A DNA stretch of 64,000 bases from Paracoccus litorisediminis. Its GTDB lineage: Bacteria; Pseudomonadota; Alphaproteobacteria; Rhodobacterales; Rhodobacteraceae. Below the pieces are notes generated by a model that did no database searches, was not told the origin of the DNA, and worked only from the letters and a program-made list of their open reading frames with translations. Shown here piece after piece: positions 34,139 through 42,842 of this stretch; positions within the stretch are counted from its first letter, which is position 1; each line of letters starts with the position of its first letter. Location: NCBI RefSeq assembly GCF_009711205.1, contig NZ_WMIG01000002.1:248001-312000 (forward strand), read 5' to 3'. The translations under genes and the position numbers were made by a program.

Positions 34139-36292
34139 TCATTCGCTGCCGGTAGCATCCGCAGGCGCTTCGCCCTCGGAACCGATCTGCCCTTCGCTAT
34201 TGTCCGGGAAGGCTGCTTCAAGCGCGGGCACGGTCAGCGCCTCGATCACCTTGACCAGTGCTTCGGGATCGATGGCCGGGGCCGGTTCAGCCGTGGGCTG
34301 GGCTGCGTCAGGGGTCGCTGCCGGGGCTTCGTCCTTGGCCGCCTCGCCAAGCGCCAGCGGCAGCGCGCCGGTTGCGGCCTCGGCAGTCGCCTGCGCGGTG
34401 CGGGCCGCTGTTGCCTCGGCGGTGTCTGTCACACCGCTCACGTTTTCCGCCGGGACCGTCTCATCGGTCAGGATCGGCTGATCGGACAGCAACGAGAATT
34501 CGATCCGGCGGTTGGCCTCGCGGCCTTCCTCGGTGTCGTTTTCCGAAATCGGGCGGCTTTCGCCATAACCCTTGGCAATCATATGCGACACGTCGATGCC
34601 ATGTTCCTGCATCGCCGTCAGCACAGCCTGTGCGCGGTTGCGCGACAGTTCGGCGTTCAACTCCTCAGAGCCTTGCGCGTCGGTATGGCCGCCGATCTCG
34701 ATCCGGTAGTCGCCGCATTCGGCCATCGTCTCGGCCAAACGGTCCAGCGTCGGCTTGGGATCGCCCGCGATCACCGATTTCGACGGCTCGAAGCCGATTT
34801 CGGATTCGTGCATGACGGCGTTCAGCCCGTCCACGCATTCAACGCCGCTGGGAATATGGACCAGCGGATCAAGCCTGCGATCGTATTGCACCGACAACTC
34901 ATAGCGCGCGCCCGCACCCAGCCGCTGCGACAGGCGCGCGGCCAGCGAATCCGAGGCGCTCTGATTGCCCGAAACCCCTTCAAGCCGGATCAGCGAGGGC
35001 GAGACATTGACCGTGCCGCTTTTCAGCGCGGCCAGCGCCTCAAGCGCGGCGATGGTGCGCAGGGTCCAGCCCGAGGGCACGGATTCGTCCACGCGCAGGG
35101 CATTGTCGACCTTGCCAAAGCGCGAGCGGGCAAGGCTTTCGACGGCATTGCGCATCCGCTCATCGCTGACGCGACCGCGCAGGGTGACGCCGCTTTGGTC
35201 AAGCACGGCGCTGAACTCGGCTGGACCTTTCTGGGTCTCGACCTTCTTTTCCAACTCGCTGGTCAGGCTGAAGGCATCGGGCAGCGCGGATTCCAACCGT
35301 CCCGCTGCCTCATCGAAGGTGGCCTGTTCGACCGAAGCCGGGGCGAACAGCGCGACCTGCGTATCCGAGATGGTGACCGATCCCGTCCCCAGCGAGGCGA
35401 CGGCCTGAATCGCGGGCACGGCAGCTTCGGCCCAATGGGTCGAGGGCGCGCCCAGACCCAGACGGCATTGCGGCGTGCCGGGGATGCCAGCGGCGTTCCC
35501 GGCCGCAATGATGCTTTTCATGGCCTCATCGGAATCGGCGGAACAGGCGTCGAAACGCGCGCCCTTCTCATCCTTGACGAAGCGCAGGGTAAAGGGGGCG
35601 ATGACCGGGCGCGGCGCGCTGATCTCGGCGGTCAGCGCGACGTCTTCGGGGCGGGCGCGTTCCAGCGCGGTTTCCAGCGCGGCCTTTTCGCTGGCGCTGT
35701 CGGTAATGGCGCGCACCTCGACCTTGCCCGGCACGATCGAGACCTTGGCCCGCTTGGCCAGCTTGGCGGCCTCAAGCCCGAACTCAAATGCGGCGTCCCA
35801 GCCCTCGGGCTGGGGGAAGTCGGCGGTTTCGACCAGGTCCGAGACCTCGCCGTTGCCGACCTGCTTTTCCAAAGCCGAGACCATCCCGGCGCGGTCCAGA
35901 GTCGCGGGCACCAGCCCGACGATCGAAATGCCCTGATCATTGCGCAGCAGCTCGATGCTGAAATCGGGCGTGCCCAGTTCCTCATGCGCCTTGACCTGCA
36001 TGGCATCGACGACGCGGGTCGCGCCGACGGTGTTTTCGGCCTGCGTCTTGGCACGGAAGCGCTGGACCTCATCGGGGGCGATGCCGGTCAGATGGACGGT
36101 CAGTCCGTCGGACTCGACCTTGACCCAGTCATATCCGGCCTGCCGCATCGCATCGGACACATCACTCTGCGAGCGGGTTTCCAGAAAATTCGTCGCCGCC
36201 TCGGCGCCGAGATAGGACAGACCGCCAGCGGCGATCAGAGCGGCAAGACTTGTAACCACGGCAAAACCGCGGCGTGGCTTGGGATTGGCCAT
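34139..36292 (-). CDS. OmpA-family protein with BON-like repeats
   Basis: The 717-residue protein has an N-terminal membrane anchor (about 9-30) and a long periplasmic region with repeated BON-like segments ('GxTVHLTGxAPDE', 'GVTLRGRVSDERMRNAVE'). An OmpA-type peptidoglycan-binding domain follows (about 500-625; GGHTDAQGSEELNAELSRNR, then NRRIEFSLL). The acidic Ala/Pro/Glu-rich tail (about 640-717) is low complexity. It probably links the inner membrane to peptidoglycan. Similar large OmpA/BON proteins occur through Rhodobacteraceae, without a known specific function. Confidence 0.87.
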   Translation of the reverse strand: MANPKPRRGFAVVTSLAALIAAGGLSYLGAEAATNFLETRSQSDVSDAMRQAGYDWVKVESDGLTVHLTGIAPDEVQRFRAKTQAENTVGATRVVDAMQVKAHEELGTPDFSIELLRNDQGISIVGLVPATLDRAGMVSALEKQVGNGEVSDLVETADFPQPEGWDAAFEFGLEAAKLAKRAKVSIVPGKVEVRAITDSASEKAALETALERARPEDVALTAEISAPRPVIAPFTLRFVKDEKGARFDACSADSDEAMKSIIAAGNAAGIPGTPQCRLGLGAPSTHWAEAAVPAIQAVASLGTGSVTISDTQVALFAPASVEQATFDEAAGRLESALPDAFSLTSELEKKVETQKGPAEFSAVLDQSGVTLRGRVSDERMRNAVESLARSRFGKVDNALRVDESVPSGWTLRTIAALEALAALKSGTVNVSPSLIRLEGVSGNQSASDSLAARLSQRLGAGARYELSVQYDRRLDPLVHIPSGVECVDGLNAVMHESEIGFEPSKSVIAGDPKPTLDRLAETMAECGDYRIEIGGHTDAQGSEELNAELSRNRAQAVLTAMQEHGIDVSHMIAKGYGESRPISENDTEEGREANRRIEFSLLSDQPILTDETVPAENVSGVTDTAEATAARTAQATAEAATGALPLALGEAAKDEAPAATPDAAQPTAEPAPAIDPEALVKVIEALTVPALEAAFPDNSEGQIGSEGEAPADATGSE

Positions 36293-36354
36293 CGGGGGGA
36301 CCTTCGGGCTGTTTCCGACCTGCCGCCTTTACTGCCGCAGGCGGGAATCTGCAA

Positions 36355-37311
36355 TCAGACCAGCCCCGCAAGGGCAAGAAACAGCGCAACGATCAGCCCG
36401 GAATCGCGGTTCGCGCGGAAAAGTCGCAGGCACCCGGCGCTATCCGTCATGTCGAAACGCTTGAGTTGCCACGAAAGATGCGCAGCGAACCCGCCAATCC
36501 CCATCAGGGCCAGCACCAAGGCCGGACCTTCGGGACGCGCCGCCAGCACCGACAGCACCAGAAGCGCGGTTGCGGCCACGCCAAAGCGACCAAGCCAGCG
36601 TTTCGAATCACGCCCGAACAGGCGCGCCGTGGATTTCACCCCGATCAGCGCATCGTCCTCGGCATCCTGATGGGCATAGATCGTGTCATAGAAAATCGTC
36701 CATGCGATCCCCGCCAGATAGGCCAGCACCGGCGCAGGGGCGATATTGCCCATATGCGCGGCCCAGGCCAGCAGCACACCCCAGTTGAAGGCCAGCCCCA
36801 GAAACAGCTGCGGCCACCAGGTGAAGCGCTTGGCAAATGGATAGATCGCGACCAGCGCCAGCGAGGCCACGCCCAGCCAGATCGCCGCCGTGCCCAGCGT
36901 CAGCAGGATCACGAAGCCCGCCAGACATTGCGCGACCAGCCACAGCACCGCCCCACGCACCGTCACCTGCCCCGAAGGGATCGGACGCGAGCGGGTGCGG
37001 CTGACCTTGGCGTCGATGTCGCGGTCGGTGATGTCGTTCCACGTGCAACCCGCGCCGCGCATCAGGATCGCCCCCAGCGCGCAGGCGATGACGATCCACA
37101 GGTCGAACCAGGTCGGCGCATCGGCGATCATCGCCAGTCCGACGCCCCACCAGCAGGGCAGCAACAGCAGCCATGTCCCGATCGGGCGGTCGGCGCGCGA
37201 CAGCCGCAGCCAAGGCCGCCAGGCGGGCGGTGCATGGCGGTCCACCCAATTGTCGGGCGGCGCATCGGCGACACTGCGGTGGGCCTCTGGCGTCTGGCGG
37301 TCGGTCTGCAT
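36355..37311 (-). CDS. ubiA: 4-hydroxybenzoate polyprenyltransferase
   Basis: The protein (318 residues from ATG 37311) has about eight or nine membrane helices and the two aspartate-rich UbiA motifs, NDITDRDID and DAEDDALIGVKSTA. It attaches the polyprenyl chain to 4-hydroxybenzoate in ubiquinone synthesis. Start choice is uncertain: ATGs at 37350, 37329 and 37326 would overlap the divergent rsmE start. ATG 37311 leaves 16 bases between the two genes, so each promoter must lie within or beside the other gene's 5' end. Confidence 0.93.
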   Translation of the reverse strand: MQTDRQTPEAHRSVADAPPDNWVDRHAPPAWRPWLRLSRADRPIGTWLLLLPCWWGVGLAMIADAPTWFDLWIVIACALGAILMRGAGCTWNDITDRDIDAKVSRTRSRPIPSGQVTVRGAVLWLVAQCLAGFVILLTLGTAAIWLGVASLALVAIYPFAKRFTWWPQLFLGLAFNWGVLLAWAAHMGNIAPAPVLAYLAGIAWTIFYDTIYAHQDAEDDALIGVKSTARLFGRDSKRWLGRFGVAATALLVLSVLAARPEGPALVLALMGIGGFAAHLSWQLKRFDMTDSAGCLRLFRANRDSGLIVALFLALAGLV

Positions 37312-37327
37312 TATCCTGCGCCCCATC

Positions 37328-38053
37328 ATGGCGAAAATCAGGCTGTTCATAGATCACCCGCTGGCACAGGGACAAGGCATCGCGCTGTCCTCGGATCAGG
37401 CACATTATCTTTCCTCGGTCATGCGGCAGGAGGCAGGGGATGAAATCCTGCTGTTCAACGGCCGCGACGGCGAATGGCTGGCGCGCATTGCCCGGCTGGC
37501 CAAGCGCAATGGCGATGTCGTCCCCGAACGCCAGACCGCGCCGCAGATGGACCCGCCGGACCTGTGGCTGCTATTCGCGCCGATCAAGAAGGCCCGGACC
37601 GACTTCATTGTCGAAAAGGCCGCCGAGATGGGCGCCGCGCGGATCGTGCCGGTGCAGACCGACTTCACCAATTCCGAGCGCATCCGTCAGGACCGCCTGC
37701 AGGCCCATGCGGTCGAGGCGGCGGAACAATGCGGCGGCACCTATGTCCCCGAAGTCACCGACCTCAACCCGCTCTCGCGGTTGCTGGACGGCTGGGACGG
37801 CACGCGCCGCATCCTTTGGGCCGATGAGGCGATGGTCGGGCCGGCCGAAACCCTTGCCGGGCTGACCAAGGGGCCATGGGCCATCCTGATCGGCCCCGAG
37901 GGCGGATTCTCCGAATCGGAACGCGCGCGACTGTCCGCAATGGATTGTGTCACCCGCATATCACTTGGTCCCCGGATCCTGCGTGCCGACACTGCTGCCG
38001 TTGCGGCACTTGCGCTTTGGCAGGCGGAACTGGGCGACTGGCGGCGCGATTGA
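37328..38053 (+). CDS. rsmE: 16S rRNA m3U1498 methyltransferase RsmE
   Basis: The 241-residue SPOUT-fold methyltransferase methylates U1498 of 16S rRNA. It has an N-terminal PUA-like domain (about 1-75), then the knot-forming C-terminal motifs ILIGPEGGFSESE and LGPRILRADTAAVAALA, which bind S-adenosylmethionine. Length is typical (about 240). It starts 16 bases from the divergent ubiA start, an unusually compressed arrangement. An in-frame open stretch runs back to 36890, but that part is the shadow of ubiA. Confidence 0.95.
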   Translation: MAKIRLFIDHPLAQGQGIALSSDQAHYLSSVMRQEAGDEILLFNGRDGEWLARIARLAKRNGDVVPERQTAPQMDPPDLWLLFAPIKKARTDFIVEKAAEMGAARIVPVQTDFTNSERIRQDRLQAHAVEAAEQCGGTYVPEVTDLNPLSRLLDGWDGTRRILWADEAMVGPAETLAGLTKGPWAILIGPEGGFSESERARLSAMDCVTRISLGPRILRADTAAVAALALWQAELGDWRRD

Positions 38054-38232
38054 AGCAAGATTTGCGCGCAATTCGCATATTGCGCGCACTAAGCTTGCAC
38101 AAATAGCCCAAAATCGGTCCGTTGACACAAATTCTTAATGAAAACGCCTGCTTATGCATACGGCGCATAGGTGGAATGCCCCTACAATCGTGGAATTTCA
38201 ACTTTGCCCGTCCTATATGCTTGTCATCAGAT

Positions 38233-38248
38233 TGAAAGCCCACTTTCA
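38233..38248. promoter_or_regulatory. Small inverted repeat upstream of the DUF1127 gene
   Basis: TGAAAG-CCCA-CTTTCA is a perfect 6-bp-arm inverted repeat 26 bases before the DUF1127 start. It could form a small leader hairpin or an operator. The 221-base region upstream is AT-rich for this genome and includes TTGACA at 38122-38127, but I find no convincing matching -10 box at normal spacing. Confidence 0.35.
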
Positions 38249-38274
38249 GGGCACTTCCAAACACAGGTGACATC

Positions 38275-38469
38275 ATGTCGGCGATTGACACGAACCGCGT
38301 CCATGGCGGGACGCGCTCTTTCGGTATTGGCTCGAAATTTCTGGCGGCGATCGCTGCCTGGAACGATGCGCGCGTGACGCGCAATGAACTGAGCCGTTTG
38401 ACCGACCGCGAACTGGACGATATCGGCCTGACCCGTGGCGATATCGAAAGCGTCTCGCGCGCCCGCTAA
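38275..38469 (+). CDS. DUF1127 small basic protein
   Basis: The 64-residue protein ends in the DUF1127 (YjiS-like) signature: WNDARVTRNELSRLTDRELD, then DIGLTRGDIESV. Its N-terminal part is predicted to be a short helix. Members of this family in Rhodobacter and Agrobacterium are stress-induced small proteins. One, CcaF1 of Rhodobacter sphaeroides, binds RNA and affects sRNA processing, so an RNA-related role is possible by analogy only. It is a single-gene unit with a long upstream region and a clear terminator. Confidence 0.9.
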   Translation: MSAIDTNRVHGGTRSFGIGSKFLAAIAAWNDARVTRNELSRLTDRELDDIGLTRGDIESVSRAR

Positions 38470-38493
38470 GCTTGGCGGAGAGCGAAGCGAATG

Positions 38494-38525
38494 AGGCCCC
38501 AGGGGATGACCCGCGGGGCCTTTTT
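38494..38525 (+). terminator. Terminator of the DUF1127 gene
   Basis: AGGCCCC (38494-38500) and GGGGCCT (38515-38521) form a 7-bp stem followed by TTTTT, 25 bases after the DUF1127 stop codon. Orientation fits the plus-strand gene. Confidence 0.85.
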
Positions 38526-38545
38526 CATGCCTAAAACTCAGGCAG

Positions 38546-38575
38546 AAAAAAGCCCGCCAAACAGGCGGGCCTTTT
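38546..38575. terminator. Bidirectional terminator between DUF1127 and prmA
   Basis: GCCCGCC-AAACA-GGCGGGC is flanked by six A's on the left and TTTT on the right. It can therefore end transcripts from either side. It lies immediately after the prmA stop on the minus strand and serves as a second stop for the DUF1127 transcript. Confidence 0.9.
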
Positions 38576-38580
38576 CATGT

Positions 38581-39447
38581 TCAGCGCGAGACGACCAGCG
38601 TCGACCATTCTCCGTAATCGTCGCGACGATCCAGCGCTAGCCCGCCCTTGGCATAGGCGGCCACGACCTCGTCGGCCTGCGTGGTCAGGATGCCCGACAG
38701 GATCGCCTTGCCGCCCGGCGCGATCATCTTGGCCATGTCCGGGACCAGATCGATCAGCGGCTGTTTCAGGATATTGGCAAAGACCAGATCGAAGGGCGCG
38801 GCACCCTCGATCAGCGGATGATCAAAGCCCATCGCCTCGACGCATTCGACACGCCCGTCCAGCCCGTTGGCCATGACATTGGCCTTGGCCACATCCACGG
38901 CCACCGGGTCGATGTCGCCGGCCAGCACGATCACCGGGAACACCCGCGCCGCCGCCATCGCCAGAACGGCGGTGCCGCAGCCGACATCGACGATGCGCTG
39001 CGGGTTCGCGCCCGCCTCGATCATCCGGTCCAGCGCCAGCAGGCAACCCTTGGTGGTCGAGTGATGCCCGGTGCCAAAGGCCATCGCCGCCTCGATCAGC
39101 AGCGATTCGGAACCTTCGGGAATTTTTTCGGCATCATGGCTGCCATGAACGAAGAAGCGCCCGGCCTCGACCGGGGATAATTCGCGTTTGACATGGGCGA
39201 CCCAGTCCACCTCGGGCAGTTCCGAGATGATGAAGGGATCGGCACCAAAGGCCGCGGCCATCAGCGCCAGCGACACCTCGTCCGGGCTTTCGGTGAAATA
39301 CAGACCGACTTCCCAGCGGTCAGAGCCGTCCTCAATCTCGAAAACGCCGCTGCCGACGGGCTCCGGGGTCAGATCCTCGCCCATTTCGGCAAGCGCCTCG
39401 GCGGCCTCGCGTCCTGCGGTCTGGGTCAGCGCGGTCCAGGTGGGCAT
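38581..39447 (-). CDS. prmA: Ribosomal protein L11 methyltransferase
   Basis: The 288-residue enzyme has an N-terminal substrate-recognition domain (about 1-110) and a C-terminal Rossmann methyltransferase domain, with the SAM motif VDVGCGTAVLAMAA and the catalytic region NILKQPLIDL. The segment AFGTGHHSTTKGCLLALD is diagnostic for PrmA. It methylates L11 lysines and the N-terminus. The start at 39447 (MPTWTALTQ) overlaps the msrA stop by one base (TGATG), so the two are probably co-translated. Confidence 0.94.
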   Translation of the reverse strand: MPTWTALTQTAGREAAEALAEMGEDLTPEPVGSGVFEIEDGSDRWEVGLYFTESPDEVSLALMAAAFGADPFIISELPEVDWVAHVKRELSPVEAGRFFVHGSHDAEKIPEGSESLLIEAAMAFGTGHHSTTKGCLLALDRMIEAGANPQRIVDVGCGTAVLAMAAARVFPVIVLAGDIDPVAVDVAKANVMANGLDGRVECVEAMGFDHPLIEGAAPFDLVFANILKQPLIDLVPDMAKMIAPGGKAILSGILTTQADEVVAAYAKGGLALDRRDDYGEWSTLVVSR

Positions 39448-40031
39448 CAGATTTCCTCGGGAGTTGGAGAGGCACAGGCCTGTACGCCCGTGCCACGCAG
39501 ACCGCAATAGCCGTCCGGGTAACGGTCCAGATATTGCTGGTGATCCTCATGCGCCGGATAGAAGGGCGCGGCGGGCAGTATCTGGGTAGTGATGGCGTGG
39601 AAGCCCTCGACGGCAAGGCGGTTGCCGTAATCAGCCTTGCTCAGCTCCGCCGCGGCCTTCTGGCTGTCGTTGAAGTACATGATGACCGAGCGGTATTGCG
39701 AACCGACATCATTGCCCTGCCGGTTGCCCTGCGTCGGGTTGTGGTTTTCCCAGAAGATCTGCAGCAGACGCTCATAGCTGATGCGAGAGCTGTCATAGAT
39801 CAGCCGAACGACCTCGGCATGGCCGGTATCGCCGTTGCAGACCTGCTTGTAGGTCGGATCGGGGACGGTGCCCCCGGCAAAGCCGACCTCGGTCAGCCAG
39901 ATGCCGTCCTGTTTCCAGAACAGGCGCTCGACACCCCAGTAGCAGCCCATCCCGAAGATGGCCTGGTCGAAACCCTTGGGGACCGGCGCGTCCAGCGGGC
40001 GGCCGTAGATAAGGTGGAGGGGAGCGGTCAT
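39447..40031 (-). CDS. msrA: Peptide-methionine (S)-S-oxide reductase
   Basis: The 194-residue protein repairs methionine-S-sulfoxide in proteins. The catalytic cysteine is Cys30 in GMGCYWGVER, with Tyr at the usual Phe position. Downstream are FAGGTVPDPTYKQVCNGDTG and HAEVV, typical of MsrA. Cysteines near the C-terminus (YCGLRGTGVQAC) are candidates for the resolving residue. It precedes prmA on the same transcript and is divergent from the P1 peptidase gene across about 109 bases. Confidence 0.95.
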   Translation of the reverse strand: MTAPLHLIYGRPLDAPVPKGFDQAIFGMGCYWGVERLFWKQDGIWLTEVGFAGGTVPDPTYKQVCNGDTGHAEVVRLIYDSSRISYERLLQIFWENHNPTQGNRQGNDVGSQYRSVIMYFNDSQKAAAELSKADYGNRLAVEGFHAITTQILPAAPFYPAHEDHQQYLDRYPDGYCGLRGTGVQACASPTPEEI

Positions 40032-40140
40032 GGGCGCATCCTTTCAAAAGACTTGCCGTGGATTTAAGCGCGACAATACCTTCGTGCAACGTCACAAGCC
40101 CCGCCCCGGTTCGGTTGCGGGCGAAAAGCGAAGGATTGCC

Positions 40141-41124
40141 ATGCGCCCCGGCCCGCTGAACCTGATCACCGATGTCACCGGCCTGCGGGTCGGCAATGCG
40201 CGGGACGACGCGCTGCGCTCGGGGGTGACGGTGCTTTTGGGAGATGGACCGCTGGCCTGCGGCGTCAATGTCATGGGCGGCGCCCCCGGCACACGCGAGA
40301 CGGAACTGCTGGCCCCTGACAAGCTGGTGCCCGGCATCGATGCGCTGGTGCTGTCGGGTGGCTCGGCCTTTGGCCTTGCGGCCTGCGACGGCGTGTCCGA
40401 GGGGTTGCGGGCGATGGGGCGCGGCTTTGCCGTCGGCCCCGTGCGCGTTCCGATCGTGCCGGGAGCGATCGTCTTTGACCTGCTGAATGGCGGCGACAAG
40501 GACTGGCAGGCCAACCCCTATCCGGCGCTTGGCCGGACCGCCTTGGGGACCGCGGCGACCCATTTCGCTTTGGGCAGCGAGGGCGCAGGCACTGGCGCGA
40601 TGACGCATCGCTGGAAGGGCGGACTTGGCTCGGCCTCGGCCCGCCTTGATTGCGGGCTCACGGTGGGCGCGCTGGTGGTGGTCAATGCCTTGGGTTCGGT
40701 GACGGTGGGCCAGTCGCGCCAGTTCTGGGCCGCGCCCTGGGAAATCGACGGCGAATTCGGCGGCCTTGGCCTGTCCGGCCCCTTCGACGGCCACCATGAG
40801 CCGCCCATGTCCAAACGGCTGGGCGAGGCCACGACCATCGCCATCATTGCGACCGATGCGAGCCTGGACAAGGCGGCGTTGACCCGGCTGGCCACCGCCG
40901 CACAGGACGGCATGGCCCGCGCCATCGTTCCCAGCCACACCCCCTATGACGGGGATCTGGTCTTTGCCGTCTCGACTGGTGCGAAACCCCTGCCCGACCC
41001 GGTGCTGACGCCGTTCCAACTGGGTCATGCCGCCGCATCGGCCCTTGCGCGCGCCATTGCGCGGGGGGTGCATGCGGCCCGTCCGCAGCCGGGCGATCTG
41101 CAGCCCTGCTGGAGCGGGACGTAA
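40141..41124 (+). CDS. P1-family self-cleaving peptidase (DmpA type)
   Basis: The 327-residue protein resembles L-aminopeptidase D-esterase DmpA and related P1/S58 N-terminal nucleophile hydrolases. Signatures are LITDVTGLRVGNA, LSGGSAFGLAACDGV and KGGLGSASARL. By family knowledge the proenzyme cleaves itself before the Ser in GGLGS, freeing the nucleophile. Substrates are often beta-peptides or peptide amides. The start at 40141 replaces a longer ORF from 40030 that extends into the divergent promoter region. No signal peptide is seen. Confidence 0.9.
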   Translation: MRPGPLNLITDVTGLRVGNARDDALRSGVTVLLGDGPLACGVNVMGGAPGTRETELLAPDKLVPGIDALVLSGGSAFGLAACDGVSEGLRAMGRGFAVGPVRVPIVPGAIVFDLLNGGDKDWQANPYPALGRTALGTAATHFALGSEGAGTGAMTHRWKGGLGSASARLDCGLTVGALVVVNALGSVTVGQSRQFWAAPWEIDGEFGGLGLSGPFDGHHEPPMSKRLGEATTIAIIATDASLDKAALTRLATAAQDGMARAIVPSHTPYDGDLVFAVSTGAKPLPDPVLTPFQLGHAAASALARAIARGVHAARPQPGDLQPCWSGT

Positions 41125-41220
41125 AAAGGGGACGACGGGAGAGAGATCCGCCGCCCCCAGTCGAGAGGCGCCAAGAGGGAAAAACCTGACGCTATCGCCG
41201 GAACGCGCGGGAACCCCTTG

Positions 41221-41243
41221 AGTTCAAAACTTTTTCGTGAACT
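41221..41243. promoter_or_regulatory. Inverted repeat upstream of gabD
   Basis: AGTTCA and TGAACT are perfect 6-bp arms around 11 bases, centred about 90 bases before gabD. The 197-base gap between the P1 peptidase and gabD contains no gene. The arm/spacing geometry (6-11-6) equals that of the repeat before the cys operon, though the sequences differ. A transcription-factor operator is plausible. Confidence 0.4.
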
Positions 41244-41321
41244 GCGGGAATTTCAACCACAGGCTTGCCTTGCGACGGCAAAAGCGCCAGCCTTCAGCGT
41301 CCCCTGCCCAGGAGTTGCGCC

Positions 41322-42794
41322 ATGAACAAGCATGTGACCGACCTGAAAATGCTGCTCAAGGACCCCTCGCTTCTTGAGACCCGCGCCTATGTCGCCGGTG
41401 AATGGATCGAAGCCGATGACGGCGCCACCTTCGAAGTGACCAACCCGGCCCGTGGCGATGTCATCGCCCAGGTCACCGACCTCGGCCGGGCCGAGGTCAA
41501 GCGCGCCATCACCGCCGCCGAGGCCGCGATGAAGCTGTGGGCCGCCCGCACCGCCAAGGACCGCGCGCAGGTCATGCGCAAGTGGTTCGACCTGATGATG
41601 GAAAATCAGGACGATCTGGGCAAGATCCTGACCGCCGAGATGGGCAAGCCGCTGGCCGAGGCCAAGGGCGAGATCGCCTATGGCGCCAGCTTCATCGAAT
41701 GGTTCGGCGAAGAGGCCAAGCGCATCTATGGCGAGACCATCCCCGGCCATATGCCCGACAAGCGCCTGACGGTGATCCGCCAGCCGATTGGCGTCGTGGC
41801 CTCGATCACGCCGTGGAACTTTCCGAACGCGATGATCACCCGCAAATGCGCCCCGGCCATCGCGGCGGGCTGCGGTTTTGTCGGGCGTCCGGCCTCGGAA
41901 ACGCCGCTTTCGGCGCTGGCCATGGCGGTGCTGGCCGAACGTGCGGGTATCCCAAAGGGGCTGTTCAGCATCGTGCCCTCGACCAAGGCATCCGAGATCG
42001 GCAAGGAATTCTGCGAGAACCCCGCCATCCGCAAGCTGACCTTTACCGGCTCGACCAATACCGGGCGGATCCTTTTGCGGCAGGCAGCAGATCAGGTGCT
42101 GAAATGCTCGATGGAGCTGGGCGGCAATGCCCCCTTCATCGTCTTTGACGACGCCGATCTGGATGCGGCTGTCGAAGGGGCGATGGCCTCGAAATTCCGC
42201 AACAATGGCCAGACCTGCGTCTGTGCGAACCGCATCTATGTGCAGGCGGGCGTCTATGACGCCTTTGCCGACAAGCTGGCAGCGGCGGTCGAGAAACTGA
42301 ATGTCGGCGACGGCCTGACCGAAGGCGTCACCACCGGCCCGCTGATCAACGAAAAGGCCGTCGAAAAGGTGCAGGACCACATTCAGGACGCGCTGGATGG
42401 CGGCGCGCAGATCCTGACCGGCGGCCAGCCGATCGAGGGGCTGTTCTTTGAGCCGACCGTGGTTACCGGCATCACCCAGACGATGAAGGTCGCGACCGAG
42501 GAAACCTTTGGTCCGCTTGCGCCGCTCTTCCGCTTTGAGACCGAGAAAGAGGCCGTGCGATATGCCAATGACACGATCTTCGGCCTCGCCGCCTACTTCT
42601 ATGCCCGCGACATCGGCCGTGTGACCCGCGTGCAAGAGGCGCTGGAATACGGCATCGTCGGCGTGAATACCGGCATCATCTCGACCGAGGTCGCGCCCTT
42701 TGGCGGGGTCAAGCAATCGGGCCTTGGCCGCGAGGGCTCGCGCCACGGCATCGAGGATTATCTGGAAATGAAATACATCTGCCTGTCGGTCTGA
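41322..42794 (+). CDS. gabD: Succinate-semialdehyde dehydrogenase
   Basis: The 490-residue aldehyde dehydrogenase closely follows the GabD pattern: PWNFPNAMITRK, FTGSTNTGR, catalytic Glu265 in MELGGNAPFIVFDDADLD, catalytic Cys299 in NNGQTCVCANR, and EALEYGIVGVNTGIIS near the end. It oxidises succinate semialdehyde to succinate, the last step of the GABA shunt. The usual coenzyme-binding lysine in 'KPA' is Arg189 (FVGRPASETP). No gabT is adjacent. The start at 41322 has GGAG upstream; an inverted repeat precedes it. A bidirectional terminator follows. Confidence 0.93.
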   Translation: MNKHVTDLKMLLKDPSLLETRAYVAGEWIEADDGATFEVTNPARGDVIAQVTDLGRAEVKRAITAAEAAMKLWAARTAKDRAQVMRKWFDLMMENQDDLGKILTAEMGKPLAEAKGEIAYGASFIEWFGEEAKRIYGETIPGHMPDKRLTVIRQPIGVVASITPWNFPNAMITRKCAPAIAAGCGFVGRPASETPLSALAMAVLAERAGIPKGLFSIVPSTKASEIGKEFCENPAIRKLTFTGSTNTGRILLRQAADQVLKCSMELGGNAPFIVFDDADLDAAVEGAMASKFRNNGQTCVCANRIYVQAGVYDAFADKLAAAVEKLNVGDGLTEGVTTGPLINEKAVEKVQDHIQDALDGGAQILTGGQPIEGLFFEPTVVTGITQTMKVATEETFGPLAPLFRFETEKEAVRYANDTIFGLAAYFYARDIGRVTRVQEALEYGIVGVNTGIISTEVAPFGGVKQSGLGREGSRHGIEDYLEMKYICLSV

Positions 42795-42807
42795 CCGGGC
42801 GGAAATG

Positions 42808-42838
42808 AAAAACCCCGGAGCGGCGCTCCGGGGTTTTT
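42808..42838. terminator. Bidirectional terminator between gabD and trcR
   Basis: CCCCGGAG-CGGCG-CTCCGGGG (42813-42833) is flanked by A's on the left and TTTTT on the right. It is shared by the convergent genes gabD (plus) and trcR (minus). Confidence 0.93.
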
Positions 42839-42842
42839 GGGA

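Noticed and set aside
38122..38160. Sigma-70-like promoter (TTGACA) upstream of the DUF1127 gene
   Set aside because: The -35 match is good but no -10 box occurs at 16-18 bases, so I could not support a promoter call.
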